Part shown: one piece after another, positions 1 to 7,603 of the stretch | Numbering within the stretch: the first letter of the stretch is position 1 | Layout of the letters: each line of letters opens with the position of its first letter | Origin: Pseudomonas frederiksbergensis | GTDB taxonomy: Bacteria > Pseudomonadota > Gammaproteobacteria > Pseudomonadales > Pseudomonadaceae | DNA: 64,000 bases | Reading direction: 5' to 3' | Assembly: GCF_003732275.1 (NCBI RefSeq) | Contig: NZ_MOBM01000005.1 | Location: 1-64,000 of the forward strand | Translations under genes and position numbers: made by a program | Notes under the pieces: generated by a model | Database searches by the model: none | Told to the model about the DNA's origin: nothing | What the model saw: the letters and a program-made list of their open reading frames with translations, nothing else

Positions 1-71
1 ACGCCGCTGGACAGGGACAGGATTGAGGTCAACACAACACACCAGGCGAGTGGCTGGATGACTTTTTTCAT
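1..71 (-). CDS. N-terminus of an exported protein (cut by window edge)
   Basis: Only the first 23 codons are inside the window. They encode a classical Sec signal peptide: MKK, then a hydrophobic stretch (VIQPLAWCVVLTSILSL), then SSG. The start is the ATG read from 71 down to 69. The rest of the gene lies to the left, so the product cannot be named. Because it is divergent from nnrS in a denitrification-type neighbourhood, a periplasmic cytochrome or respiratory accessory protein is possible. That is inference only. Confidence 0.55.
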   Translation of the reverse strand, partial: MKKVIQPLAWCVVLTSILSLSSG

Positions 72-252
72 GACGACTCCGGGTAATCGAGAGGGATCCA
101 GGATTTCTAAAAGGCTGCCCATGCAGAGCAAGACGCGGGCCAGGCTTGGAGGGCCTTGTTTATTGGGGGTGTCAGTGATCAGGGTAAAAAACACCGTGAT
201 CTTTAGGGTTTAAATGACCATCACAGGGTCATTTGTACCCGGAACCAATCAC

Positions 253-349
253 CCTTGTGGGAGCGAGCCTGCTCGCGATAGCGGTGGGCCAGCCAACATT
301 GATGCTGAATGTGCCGCCGCTATCGCGAGCAGGCTCGCTCCCACAAGGG
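253..349. repeat. REPIN (inverted REP pair)
   Basis: Two REP sequences face each other. GTGGGAGCGAGCCTGCTCGC begins near 257, and its inverted copy ends near 346. The spacer contains a variant of the AACATTGATG/TTGAATGT core seen in other REPINs of this window. The pair can form a long hairpin and is non-coding. The rest of the 72-514 gap holds no credible gene; its only other feature is the ANR-like box at 405-418. Confidence 0.85.
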
Positions 350-404
350 TAAGTCCTCTCTCTACAGGGGGTCGAATGAGCATCGGGGCACGTCCCTTGC
401 ACAC

Positions 405-418
405 TTGATCTGTGACAA
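405..418 (+). promoter_or_regulatory. ANR/DNR-like box upstream of nnrS
   Basis: TTGAT-CTGT-GACAA matches the left half of the FNR/ANR/DNR consensus TTGAT-N4-ATCAA exactly, and the right half in part. Its centre lies about 104 bp before the nnrS ATG, so a class II promoter would leave a leader of about 60 nt. nnrS genes are commonly under NO- or oxygen-responsive FNR-family control, which fits. Confidence 0.5.
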
Positions 419-514
419 AGGCAATGGATCGGTAATACCCGATGATTGGCCCTGGATTTACCTCGGCGCGTGCGGGTTGGCGCCAGGTCAGCAAACAGGT
501 AGAGGAGTGGCTTT

Positions 515-1705
515 ATGCAAGTGCTTGACCGCCGTAAAGCGATGGCAATCGCGCCGCTGTTACGGCTGGCCTTTCGGCCGTTTTTCCTCGCCGGCTGCCT
601 GTTGGCGGTGCTGGCCATTCCGCTCTGGCTGACCGCCTTCAGCGGTTCGATTTCCGACTGGCAGCCGGCAGGCGGTTGGCTGGGCTGGCATCGGCATGAA
701 TTGCTGTTCGGGTTCGGCTTGGCGATTATCGCGGGCTTTCTGCTGACGGCGGTGCAGACCTGGACCGGTCGCCCCGGCCTCAGCGGTAAACCGTTGGCCG
801 CTCTGGCGCTGCTGTGGTTATTGGCGCGAGTGGCCTGGCTGGGCAATGTGCCGTGGCCGATGCTCGCGGTGCTGGAAATGGCGTTCCCGTTGGCGGTGGC
901 GGTGCTCATGGGTTTCACCTTGTGGAAGGTGCGGCAGAAACGTAACTACCCGATTGTGGTGGTTCTGCTGTTGTTGGCCGTGGCCGACGGGTTGTCCCTG
1001 TACGGCCTGGTCGAGGGGCATGAAGGCTGGCAGCGCCAGGGCGTGCTGACCGGCATTTGGCTGGTGGCAGCGATGATGGGGTTGATCGGCGGGCGGGTGA
1101 TTCCGTTCTTCACCCAGCGTGGCCTTGGTCGAGTGGAAGGCGTGGCCGCCTGGCCCTGGCTGGATCGATTGCTGTTGGTGGGCTCGCCGCTGGTGGCGTT
1201 GTTGTATGCCGCAGGACCAGCGCTCAACCCCAATATCTGGGTGGGCCTGCTGTTCGCGGTGCTGGCGGCGGGACATCTGGTGCGCCTGGTGCGCTGGCAT
1301 GACCGGGCACTGTGGCACGTACCGTTGCTGTGGGCGCTGCACCTGGCCTATGGCTGGTTGGCGGTGGCGTGTCTCGGGATGGCGCTGTGGCATTTCGGCG
1401 CGCCGATCAATCCGAGTCTGGCGGTGCATTGCCTGACGATCGGGGCCATGGGCGGCCTGGTGCTGGCGATGATTGCGCGGGTCAGCCTCGGGCACACCGG
1501 CCGTGCGCTGGAGCCGCCGTCGGGCATGACCCTGGCGTTCATCTTGCTCAACCTGGCGTGCCTGAGCCGGGTCGTGTTGATCGAGTTCTTTCCCTTGCCT
1601 GCATTGTGGCTGGCCGGTATGTGCTGGGCGTTGGCGTTTGCGCTGTACGCCTGGCGTTATGGGCCGATGCTGCTGCGGGGCCGGGTCGACGGTCATCCGG
1701 GATGA
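515..1705 (+). CDS. nnrS: NnrS family haem-copper membrane protein
   Basis: This 396-residue polytopic membrane protein has the NnrS hallmarks RPFFL at residues 21-25 and W-HRHE at 58-62, followed by about a dozen hydrophobic helices. NnrS proteins bind haem and copper and protect cells from nitric oxide and nitrosative stress during denitrification. The ATG at 515 is preceded by GAGGAG at a 7-nt spacing. An ANR-like box lies upstream, and a small CopD-like membrane gene follows 28 bp downstream, probably in the same transcript. Length and motifs are normal for the family. Confidence 0.92.
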   Translation: MQVLDRRKAMAIAPLLRLAFRPFFLAGCLLAVLAIPLWLTAFSGSISDWQPAGGWLGWHRHELLFGFGLAIIAGFLLTAVQTWTGRPGLSGKPLAALALLWLLARVAWLGNVPWPMLAVLEMAFPLAVAVLMGFTLWKVRQKRNYPIVVVLLLLAVADGLSLYGLVEGHEGWQRQGVLTGIWLVAAMMGLIGGRVIPFFTQRGLGRVEGVAAWPWLDRLLLVGSPLVALLYAAGPALNPNIWVGLLFAVLAAGHLVRLVRWHDRALWHVPLLWALHLAYGWLAVACLGMALWHFGAPINPSLAVHCLTIGAMGGLVLAMIARVSLGHTGRALEPPSGMTLAFILLNLACLSRVVLIEFFPLPALWLAGMCWALAFALYAWRYGPMLLRGRVDGHPG

Positions 1706-1733
1706 GCACGCGAACTGACAGAGGCTGGCGCTG

Positions 1734-2171
1734 ATGTATCCCTTTTTGCTGGTCACGCATTTGCTGGCAGCGATTGCCTTCATCGGCACGCTGTTTTTTG
1801 AAGTGGTCATCTGGCATCGCGCACGCCAGCAGTTGGCGGATACCGCGCAATCCACGGCGGATCAGGCGATTGCCGTGCGTTCGCGCAAGGTGCTGCATGG
1901 CGTGGTGTTGCTGTTGTATGGCGCCGGCATCGGCCTGGCGTGGCAGTACCGGGGCGCATTGAGTCAACCGTTGGCCAGCAGCTTTGGTACGTTGCTGAGC
2001 CTGAAGATCATCCTGGCCCTGAGCATCATCGGTCATTACTTGCTGTTGGCCTATTGGCTGACCCATGCGCGCCTGACCGCGACTCGCGCCACCTGGATTC
2101 GCCGCAGCATCCTCGGGCACATGGTGTTGATCGTGATCCTGGCCAAGACGATGTTCTATTGGCACGGTTGA
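1734..2171 (+). CDS. CopD-like small haem/copper membrane protein
   Basis: The product is 145 residues with four predicted membrane helices and conserved histidines in or beside them (H9, H28, one in RKVLHG and one in IIGHYLL). This layout resembles the small CopD/DUF2269-type proteins often found beside nnrS. It starts 28 bp after nnrS, so the two are probably co-transcribed. A role in haem or copper handling linked to NnrS is inferred from context; the exact function is not known. The gene is followed by a REP pair, which probably marks the end of the transcription unit. Confidence 0.65.
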   Translation: MYPFLLVTHLLAAIAFIGTLFFEVVIWHRARQQLADTAQSTADQAIAVRSRKVLHGVVLLLYGAGIGLAWQYRGALSQPLASSFGTLLSLKIILALSIIGHYLLLAYWLTHARLTATRATWIRRSILGHMVLIVILAKTMFYWHG

Positions 2172-2206
2172 TCGTGCTGGAAAACCCATAAATCCGGGGT
2201 GACGCC

Positions 2207-2276
2207 ATTCGCGAGCAGGCTCGCTCCCACATTGGAATACCACCCCATGTGGGAGCGAGCCTGCGCGCGAAAGCGG
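2207..2276. repeat. REP pair between convergent genes
   Basis: An inverted copy (GCGAGCAGGCTCGCTCCCAC, 2211-2230) is followed by a direct copy (TGTGGGAGCGAGCCTGCGCG, from about 2248). The arrangement is outward-facing compared with the REPIN at 253-349. It lies between the convergent CopD-like and ytfE genes and may act as a transcription barrier. Confidence 0.8.
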
Positions 2277-2290
2277 CCTCCGAAAATCGA

Positions 2291-2965
2291 TCAGTGACGA
2301 GGGTTCAGGGCGTTGATGAACAGCACGTTGTTTTCCAGATGAATGTGTTGCATCAGATCGTCTTTGAATTCCAGCAGCCCGCGATAGAGGGCGCGCCAGG
2401 TGTTGCAGGCATCGGCAGGCGGGATGATGTGATTGGTCAAGGCGAGCATTTTCTCCAGTGCTTCGCCATGTTGATCATGCTCGAAGCGCAGCACCTGGAT
2501 CGGCGGAGCCGCTTGAGCACCGATGCCTTGTTGCAGCATCGGGAACAGCACTTGTTCTTCCTTGAGCATGTGGCCTTCGAGCTCTTGCTGCATGTCGGTC
2601 AGGAGATCGGCCAGTCCGTTGGGGCAGCTACTGCGCGCGCCATGGACCTGCTCGACGCGGCGGGCCAGGCGGATCAGTTCCGGCAATTGCTCGCGGTGGC
2701 GGGCGTGGTAGCGCGCCAGAAGGTGGGCGATCAACAGTTCCAAAGGTTCGTTGCGCCAGTCGTGCTGGGTTTCGCCGGCGTCTTGCAGAATGTTCAGGGC
2801 GTCGGCAATGAGGACCGGATCGAGGTTTTTGCCAAGGGCCGCTTCACGCAGGCTTTTATGCCCGCCGCAACAGAAGTCCAGTTTGAAGGTATGGAAGATC
2901 CGGGTGGCACCGGGAATGTCGCAGGCCAGTTGGCCGAGGCTTTGTTCCAATAGGGTCTGGCTCAT
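2291..2965 (-). CDS. ytfE: Iron-sulfur cluster repair di-iron protein (RIC/YtfE/DnrN)
   Basis: This 224-residue protein has an N-terminal ScdA_N domain with the CCGG motif at residues 32-35, then a hemerythrin-like four-helix domain supplying His and Glu ligands (HREQL, HMLKEEQ, FEHDQHGE). RIC proteins restore Fe-S clusters damaged by nitric oxide. The ATG at 2965 is preferred over one 24 bp upstream because AAGGA sits at the right distance and family members start at this point. A -24/-12 sigma-54 promoter and three NorR boxes lie directly upstream, beside divergent norR, so NO induction through NorR is very likely. Confidence 0.92.
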   Translation of the reverse strand: MSQTLLEQSLGQLACDIPGATRIFHTFKLDFCCGGHKSLREAALGKNLDPVLIADALNILQDAGETQHDWRNEPLELLIAHLLARYHARHREQLPELIRLARRVEQVHGARSSCPNGLADLLTDMQQELEGHMLKEEQVLFPMLQQGIGAQAAPPIQVLRFEHDQHGEALEKMLALTNHIIPPADACNTWRALYRGLLEFKDDLMQHIHLENNVLFINALNPRH

Positions 2966-3006
2966 CAGGGTTCCTTGTTTGGGTTTCAACGGTTCCCCAG
3001 GCTCAT

Positions 3007-3022
3007 TGCATCCGGCATGCCA
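3007..3022 (-). promoter_or_regulatory. Sigma-54 (-24/-12) promoter of ytfE
   Basis: On the minus strand this reads TGGCATGCCGGATGCA. The GG and GC dinucleotides are separated by exactly 10 bp, and most positions match the consensus TGGCAC-N5-TTGCA. It points at ytfE and would give a leader of about 30 nt. It fits control by NorR, a sigma-54-dependent enhancer-binding protein encoded divergently. Confidence 0.8.
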
Positions 3023-3062
3023 TATTTAAGTGATTGAAAAACATCGATTAATTTTTAGTTGT

Positions 3063-3075
3063 GGTGATAGGCACC
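3063..3075. promoter_or_regulatory. NorR box 1 (GGT-N7-ACC)
   Basis: GGT-GATAGGC-ACC is an exact match to the GGT-N7-ACC pattern known for NorR enhancer sites. It lies about 45 bp upstream of the -24 element of ytfE. Confidence 0.75.
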
Positions 3076-3087
3076 CTGACGCTTTAG

Positions 3088-3100
3088 GGTGAATCCAACC
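3088..3100. promoter_or_regulatory. NorR box 2 (GGT-N7-ACC)
   Basis: GGT-GAATCCA-ACC is an exact GGT-N7-ACC match, with its centre 25 bp from the centre of box 1. Confidence 0.75.
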
Positions 3101-3106
3101 ATAGAG

Positions 3107-3119
3107 GGTGATTACTACC
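3107..3119. promoter_or_regulatory. NorR box 3 (GGT-N7-ACC), abutting the norR start
   Basis: GGT-GATTACT-ACC is an exact GGT-N7-ACC match ending one base before the norR ATG at 3120. NorR binding here could also repress norR. Three such sites between norR and its target match the known need for three enhancer sites in NorR systems. Confidence 0.72.
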
Positions 3120-4649
3120 ATGCTGCGAGAAAGCCTGGCAGCCGACCTGATCGTCGAGTTGCCCAATGCTGTGCGGTTGCAACGATTGGTCCAGACCTTG
3201 CGCGAATACTTCAACAGTGGTGCCGTGGGCTTGTTGCGTCTGGATGACGATAGCCTGAGGCCCGTTGCGACGGTGGGGCTGGTTCATGAAGCGTTGGGGC
3301 GCCGGTTCGTCATCGCCCAGCATCCCCGGCTGGCGGCAATCATGGCGTCGCGCGAGCCGACCTGGTTCGAACCCGACAGTCGCCTGCCGGACCCATATGA
3401 CGGCTTGCTCGATAACCACGTCGGCGAACCGCTGCCGGTGCATGACTGCATGGGCGTGAGCCTGTATGTCGAAGGACGGATCTGGGGCGCGATCACCCTC
3501 GATGCGCTGCACGCCGGGACCTTTGACAGCCGCGCGCGGGAAGAGCTCAAGCGCTGCACCTTGCAGATCGAAGCCGCCGTGCGGGTCACCCGGCTCGAGC
3601 AGGAAAACCGCAGCTTGCGCCTGTCCCGCAGCGATCCCCAGGATTTTCGAATGCCGGTCGAGGAGGGCGAGATCCTCGGGCAGAGTGAGGTATTGCATCA
3701 GTTGCTCAATGAGCTGGATGTACTGGCCGACTCCGATCTGCCGGTGTTGCTGTTGGGCGAGACTGGCGTCGGCAAAGAGCTGTTCGCCCGGCGCTTGCAT
3801 CGTCTTTCAAGGCGCCACCACAAACCGCTGATACACGTTAACTGCGCCGCTTTGCCGGAGTCGCTGGCAGAGAGTGAATTGTTCGGGCATGTCAAAGGCG
3901 CCTTTTCCGGCGCCACCAGTGACCGTGCCGGACGCTTCGATGCCGCCAACGGAGGCACGCTGTTTCTCGATGAAGTCGGTGAATTGCCATTGGCCGTGCA
4001 AGCGAAGTTGTTGCGCACCCTGCAGAACGGCGAGATCCAGCGCCTCGGCGCCGACAAGCCGCTGCACGTCGATGTGCGGATCATCGCCGCCACCAACCGG
4101 CACCTGCCGGACAGCATCCGCGACGGCTTTTTTCGCGCCGATCTGTATCACCGGCTCTCGGTATATCCAGTGCCGATTCCGCCCCTGCGCGAGCGCGGCA
4201 ATGATGTGTTGATGCTGGCCGGGCATTTCCTTGAACTCAATCGGGCGCGGCTCGGCCTGCGTGGTTTGCGCCTGTCGCCGGCGGCCGAACGCGCGCTGCT
4301 GCTTTATACCTGGCCGGGCAATGTGCGCGAACTGGAACACGTGATCAGTCGGGCCGCGTTGAAGCAGCTCAGTCGCGGTACGAGTCGCGCGTTGATCATG
4401 ACGCTGGAGCCTGAGATTCTCGATCTCGACAGCGCGATGGCGGCATCGGGGACGGTGGTCGAACCATCCCCGGACGTTACGGCTGATCTGCCGTTCCAGC
4501 CCTTGGGCGAAGCCGTCGACGATTACCAGCGCAAGAAAATCCTCCAGGCCCTGAGCCTGTCCGGGGAAAACTGGGCCAGCGCCGCGCGAATCCTCGAAGT
4601 CGATCCCAGCAACCTGCACAAACTGGCGCGGCGGCTGCGTCTCAAGTAG
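3120..4649 (+). CDS. norR: NorR-type nitric oxide-sensing sigma-54 activator
   Basis: This 509-residue protein has an N-terminal GAF domain (about 1-180), an AAA+ domain (Walker A GETGVGKE at 213-220, Walker B GGTLFLDE near 278-285) and a C-terminal Fis-type HTH. GAF residues H108, C110 and D128 keep the spacing of the H111, C113 and D131 iron ligands of E. coli NorR, which bind NO through non-haem iron. The sigma-54 contact loop is GAFSGA (260-265) instead of GAFTGA. I chose ATG 3120 over GTG 3108 because a NorR box occupies 3107-3119. The expected target is divergent ytfE. Confidence 0.9.
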   Translation: MLRESLAADLIVELPNAVRLQRLVQTLREYFNSGAVGLLRLDDDSLRPVATVGLVHEALGRRFVIAQHPRLAAIMASREPTWFEPDSRLPDPYDGLLDNHVGEPLPVHDCMGVSLYVEGRIWGAITLDALHAGTFDSRAREELKRCTLQIEAAVRVTRLEQENRSLRLSRSDPQDFRMPVEEGEILGQSEVLHQLLNELDVLADSDLPVLLLGETGVGKELFARRLHRLSRRHHKPLIHVNCAALPESLAESELFGHVKGAFSGATSDRAGRFDAANGGTLFLDEVGELPLAVQAKLLRTLQNGEIQRLGADKPLHVDVRIIAATNRHLPDSIRDGFFRADLYHRLSVYPVPIPPLRERGNDVLMLAGHFLELNRARLGLRGLRLSPAAERALLLYTWPGNVRELEHVISRAALKQLSRGTSRALIMTLEPEILDLDSAMAASGTVVEPSPDVTADLPFQPLGEAVDDYQRKKILQALSLSGENWASAARILEVDPSNLHKLARRLRLK

Positions 4650-4658
4650 GCGACAGTG

Positions 4659-4672
4659 TTGATGGCGGTCAA
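4659..4672 (+). promoter_or_regulatory. ANR/DNR-like box upstream of pdxH
   Basis: TTGAT-GGCG-GTCAA matches TTGAT-N4-ATCAA at nine of ten positions. The centre is 62 bp before the pdxH ATG; with the usual -41.5 placement this gives a leader of about 20 nt. The same 14-mer occurs upstream of the DGC-domain gene (11331-11344). Confidence 0.65.
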
Positions 4673-4727
4673 GGTGGTCTCGCGCAGTGCCTCGCACACT
4701 GCGTAAAACCTTCCGGAGATCACCGTC

Positions 4728-5375
4728 ATGCCGCTTTCCCTGGCTCAGATGCGCCGTAACTACACCCTTAATGGCCTGCAAGACGAGGCTGCGCTGGACG
4801 ATCCGTTGGCGATGTTCCGGCAGTGGTTGCAACAGGCCCGCGACACCGAGTGCGCACCTGTCGAGGCCAATAGCATGGTGCTGGCGACGGTCGACCCTGA
4901 AGGACGGCCGCACTGTCGGGTTCTGCTGCTCAAGGGGTTGAGCGATGAAGGTTTTACTTTTTTCGGCAATTACCAGAGCGACAAGGGTCAGCAACTGGCC
5001 GTCAATCCCTATGCTGCGATGACGTTTTTCTGGCCGGGGCTGGAGCGTCAGGTGCGTATCGAAGGGCAGGTGTCCAGGCTCGACCCGGCGTTGTCGGATG
5101 CGTACTTCGATTCTCGTTCCATGGCCAGTCGCCTGGGGGCCTGGGCTTCACCGCAAAGCCGTCCGCTGGCCAGTCGCGCAGCGCTGGAATCCATGCTGGC
5201 TGAAACCATCAAGCGCTTCGTTGGCCAGGCCGTCTCGCGCCCCGAGCATTGGGGTGGCTACTGCCTGCGCCCTGAACGTCTGGAGTTCTGGCAGGGGCGG
5301 GCTGACCGCTTGCATGATCGACTCGATTACCGGTTGCGTGATGGTCTGTGGAAGCGAAGCCGGTTGGCGCCTTGA
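4728..5375 (+). CDS. pdxH: Pyridoxamine 5'-phosphate oxidase
   Basis: The 215-residue protein is collinear with PdxH, an FMN enzyme that oxidises pyridoxine or pyridoxamine 5'-phosphate to pyridoxal 5'-phosphate with O2. Typical segments are [32 protein letters not shown] and the C-terminal [13 protein letters not shown]. Family members are about 210-230 residues. It lies between norR and the moa/moe genes behind an ANR-like box, which is unexpected for an oxygen-using enzyme. It may be a second copy that serves anaerobic growth or transitions, but this window alone cannot show whether another copy exists. Confidence 0.9.
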   Translation: MPLSLAQMRRNYTLNGLQDEAALDDPLAMFRQWLQQARDTECAPVEANSMVLATVDPEGRPHCRVLLLKGLSDEGFTFFGNYQSDKGQQLAVNPYAAMTFFWPGLERQVRIEGQVSRLDPALSDAYFDSRSMASRLGAWASPQSRPLASRAALESMLAETIKRFVGQAVSRPEHWGGYCLRPERLEFWQGRADRLHDRLDYRLRDGLWKRSRLAP

Positions 5376-5390
5376 AAGCGATGGGGGCCA

Positions 5391-5480
5391 GTGTGGGAGC
5401 GAGCCTGCTCGCGATTGCGGTGTGTCAGTCGCAACTAATGGCCTGACACACCGCCTTCGCGAGCAGGCTCGCTCCCACAG
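5391..5480. repeat. REPIN (inverted REP pair)
   Basis: GTGTGGGAGCGAGCCTGCTC at the left end and its inverted copy (GAGCAGGCTCGCTCCCAC) at the right end flank an inner TGTGTCAG...CTGACACA inverted repeat, so the whole 90 bp can fold into one hairpin. It sits between pdxH and moaB. Confidence 0.85.
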
Positions 5481-5522
5481 GTTTTGTGTGTGCGACACAA
5501 TCTTCTTATGTCCCCGACGAGG

Positions 5523-5538
5523 TACCTCCTTGGAGGAA
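5523..5538 (+). promoter_or_regulatory. NarL 7-2-7 site upstream of moaB
   Basis: TACCTCC-TT-GGAGGAA is two NarL heptamers (TACYNMT-like) in inverted orientation with a 2-bp spacer. It is 65-80 bp upstream of the moaB ATG. It closely resembles the sites in the narX-narK1 region and before dnr, suggesting nitrate-dependent control of the moaB-moeA operon. Confidence 0.62.
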
Positions 5539-5602
5539 TTGGCTCGCTCGCTATTCCGGTTCAGGCTTCGGGCCATACCCTCATCTACGGGAAGACCTGG
5601 AT

Positions 5603-6157
5603 ATGGCCCATCTGGCGCAACGCACGTTTGAACCCCTGAACATCGCCGTACTGACCATCAGCGATACGCGCACTTTTGACACCGACACTTCGGGGCAGAC
5701 CCTGACGGATCTGCTGCAAACAGCCGGGCATGTGCTGATCGATCGCGATCTGGTCAAGGACGACATTTATCAGATCCGCGCCACCGTTTCCCGGTGGATC
5801 GCCGACCCCAAAGTGCAAGTGGTTTTGATGACCGGCGGCACCGGTTTCACCGCTCGCGACAACACACCGCAAGCGGTCTTGCCATTGCTAGACAAACATG
5901 TGGAAGGCTTCGGCGAACTGTTCCGGCAGGTGTCTCTGGAGGAAATCGGCATGTCCAGTCTGCAGTCCCGGGCACTGGCCGGCATGAGTAACGGCGTACT
6001 GGTGTGTTGCGTTCCAGGCTCGCCGGGTGCCTGTCGGACTGCCTGGAACAAGATCCTGCTCGAACAACTGGACAGTCGCACCGGCCCGTGCAATTTCGCC
6101 CCGCATTTGAAAGCGCAAGCGCAGCGGATCATCGACGCCTGCGAGACACGCACATGA
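5603..6157 (+). CDS. moaB: Molybdopterin adenylyltransferase-type protein MoaB
   Basis: This 184-residue MogA/MoaB-fold protein has the MPT-binding segment TGGTGFTARDNTP and a conserved PGSPGA loop near the C-terminus. MoaB/MogA adenylylates molybdopterin before molybdenum insertion by MoeA. The ATG at 5603 gives the family length; upstream in-frame starts run into the NarL site. Its stop codon overlaps the start of moeA by four bases, so the two are coupled. The product is needed for the Mo-bis-MGD cofactor of NarG encoded nearby. Confidence 0.9.
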   Translation: MAHLAQRTFEPLNIAVLTISDTRTFDTDTSGQTLTDLLQTAGHVLIDRDLVKDDIYQIRATVSRWIADPKVQVVLMTGGTGFTARDNTPQAVLPLLDKHVEGFGELFRQVSLEEIGMSSLQSRALAGMSNGVLVCCVPGSPGACRTAWNKILLEQLDSRTGPCNFAPHLKAQAQRIIDACETRT

Positions 6158-7389
6158 CCGGCCGGGTGTGCGACATCGGCAACCTGATGCCCGTGGACGA
6201 GGCCATCAGCCGTCTGCTGGATCAGGCACCGCCGCCGCCCCTGGCGCAAATGGTCCGTCTGGATCAAGCCATGGGGCGGGTGCTGGCGGCGGACATTCAT
6301 TCCCCGGTGAACCTGCCGGCCTGGGACAACAGTGCCATGGACGGCTATGCCCTCAGGGCGGCTGACTTGCCCAAGGCGGGAGGCTCTTTGTCGATTGGCG
6401 GGCGCATTGCGGCAGGGGATCAAGCGTGCATGCCCTTGCTCGCGCAGCAGGCGGTGCAGATCTTTACCGGCGCGCCATTGCCACCGGGCGCCGATACCGT
6501 CGTGCCGCAAGAGCGCTGTCGGGTCGAGGGCGAGCGCGTCTGGTTCCCGCCTGTATCCGTTGGCGACCATGTACGCAAGGAGGGTGAGGAAGTTCGCCGC
6601 GGGGATCTGCTGCTCAAGGCCGGCAAACGCCTGCGCGCACAAGAACTGGGGTTGCTGGCCGGTGCCGGTATCGCGCGGGTCGAGGTCTATCGGCCGTTGC
6701 AGGTGTGCCTGCTCAGCAGTGGTAATGAACTGCGTGAGCCGGGCGATCCCTTGGCGCCGGGGCAGATTTACAACAGCAATCGGTATTGCCTCGCCGCGTT
6801 ATTGCGCGGCTGGGGCGTTGAGGTACACGACTATGGCGTCATGGTCGATGAGTTGGCGGCCAGCCGGCATGCCTTGAGTCTGGCGTCCTCGGAATGCGAC
6901 TTGCTGTTGAGTTCCGGTGGCGTATCGGTGGGCGAGGAAGATCACCTCAAACAGGCGATCGAGGAACTGGGCAACGTCGATTTCTGGCGGCTGGCCATCC
7001 AGCCGGGCAAGCCACTGGCCTTTGGTGAAGTGGCCGGCAAACCGTGGATCGGCATGCCGGGAAATCCGTCGGCGGCGCTGATCACCGCGTTGGTGGTGGT
7101 GCGTCCGTTCCTGCTCAGGGCCCAAGGCGTGACTGACGTACTGCCGGTGCCGTTGGCCGTGCCAGCCGGGTTCGACTGGTTGCAGCGTAACAAGCGTCGG
7201 CAGTACCTGCGGGCCAGATTGACGCCCGGCGCCGACGGCCAGTTGAGCGTGCAGCTGCACCCTCAGCAAAGCTCGGCCATGTTGACCGCCGCGTGCTGGG
7301 CCGATGGGCTGGCGGTGATCGAGTGCGAGCAGCAAGTGCTCAAGCACGACAACGTGATGTTCCTGTCCTTCGCCGACCTGATGCATTGA
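6154..7389 (+). CDS. moeA: Molybdopterin molybdenumtransferase
   Basis: The 411-residue MoeA shows NLPAWDNSAMDGYA near the N-terminus, SSGGVSVGEED, PGKPLAFG, and GMPGNPSAAL near the C-terminal third. MoeA inserts molybdate into adenylated molybdopterin. The ATG at 6154 overlaps the moaB stop (ATGA), which fixes the start and shows translational coupling. Together with moaB and the distant moaA this is a second, anaerobic-island set of Mo-cofactor genes serving nitrate reductase. Confidence 0.93.
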   Translation: MTGRVCDIGNLMPVDEAISRLLDQAPPPPLAQMVRLDQAMGRVLAADIHSPVNLPAWDNSAMDGYALRAADLPKAGGSLSIGGRIAAGDQACMPLLAQQAVQIFTGAPLPPGADTVVPQERCRVEGERVWFPPVSVGDHVRKEGEEVRRGDLLLKAGKRLRAQELGLLAGAGIARVEVYRPLQVCLLSSGNELREPGDPLAPGQIYNSNRYCLAALLRGWGVEVHDYGVMVDELAASRHALSLASSECDLLLSSGGVSVGEEDHLKQAIEELGNVDFWRLAIQPGKPLAFGEVAGKPWIGMPGNPSAALITALVVVRPFLLRAQGVTDVLPVPLAVPAGFDWLQRNKRRQYLRARLTPGADGQLSVQLHPQQSSAMLTAACWADGLAVIECEQQVLKHDNVMFLSFADLMH

Positions 7390-7395
7390 TGGCAA

Positions 7396-7409
7396 TTGAT
7401 TGCCGTCAA
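7396..7409 (+). promoter_or_regulatory. ANR/DNR-like box upstream of ubiU
   Basis: TTGAT-TGCC-GTCAA matches the ANR consensus at nine of ten positions and lies six bases past the moeA stop. A class II promoter here would start near 7444 and give ubiUVT a leader of about 160 nt containing a REP-like hairpin. The long leader lowers confidence. Confidence 0.5.
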
Positions 7410-7437
7410 GGCCGTGCCTGCCGGTCTCGCTAGACTG

Positions 7438-7545
7438 TGTGGCGGGGGAGCTTGCTCCCGCTGGGTCGCGAAGCGGCCCTGTTATTTAGGCCTGCTGCGC
7501 AGTCCAGCGTCGGAACGCCGCCCGGAACAAGCTCGCTCGCCACAA
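7438..7545. repeat. Divergent REP-like palindrome in the ubiU leader
   Basis: GTGTGGCGGGGGAGCTTGCTCCCGCT and a distant inverted partner (CCGGAACAAGCTCGCTCGCCAC) resemble a degenerate REP pair of a different subclass from the main GTGGGAGCGAGC family. There is no coding potential. Confidence 0.55.
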
Positions 7546-7603
7546 GCGCATTCCAACCATGACTGATTAGGCCCCGAACTGCGCTTTTTGATGAGGATTA
7601 CCC

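Noticed and set aside
3034..3047. TTGAA-AAAC-ATCGA as a DNR box for norR or ytfE
   Set aside because: It is a degenerate match in AT-rich DNA, and NorR boxes plus a sigma-54 promoter explain the region better.
3807..4994. 395-codon open frame antisense to norR and pdxH
   Set aside because: It spans two well supported genes and has no ribosome site or recognisable domain.
5484..5500. TTGTGT-N5-ACACAA inverted repeat upstream of moaB
   Set aside because: It does not fit ANR, Vfr or NarL spacing and adjoins a REPIN; no regulator can be assigned.
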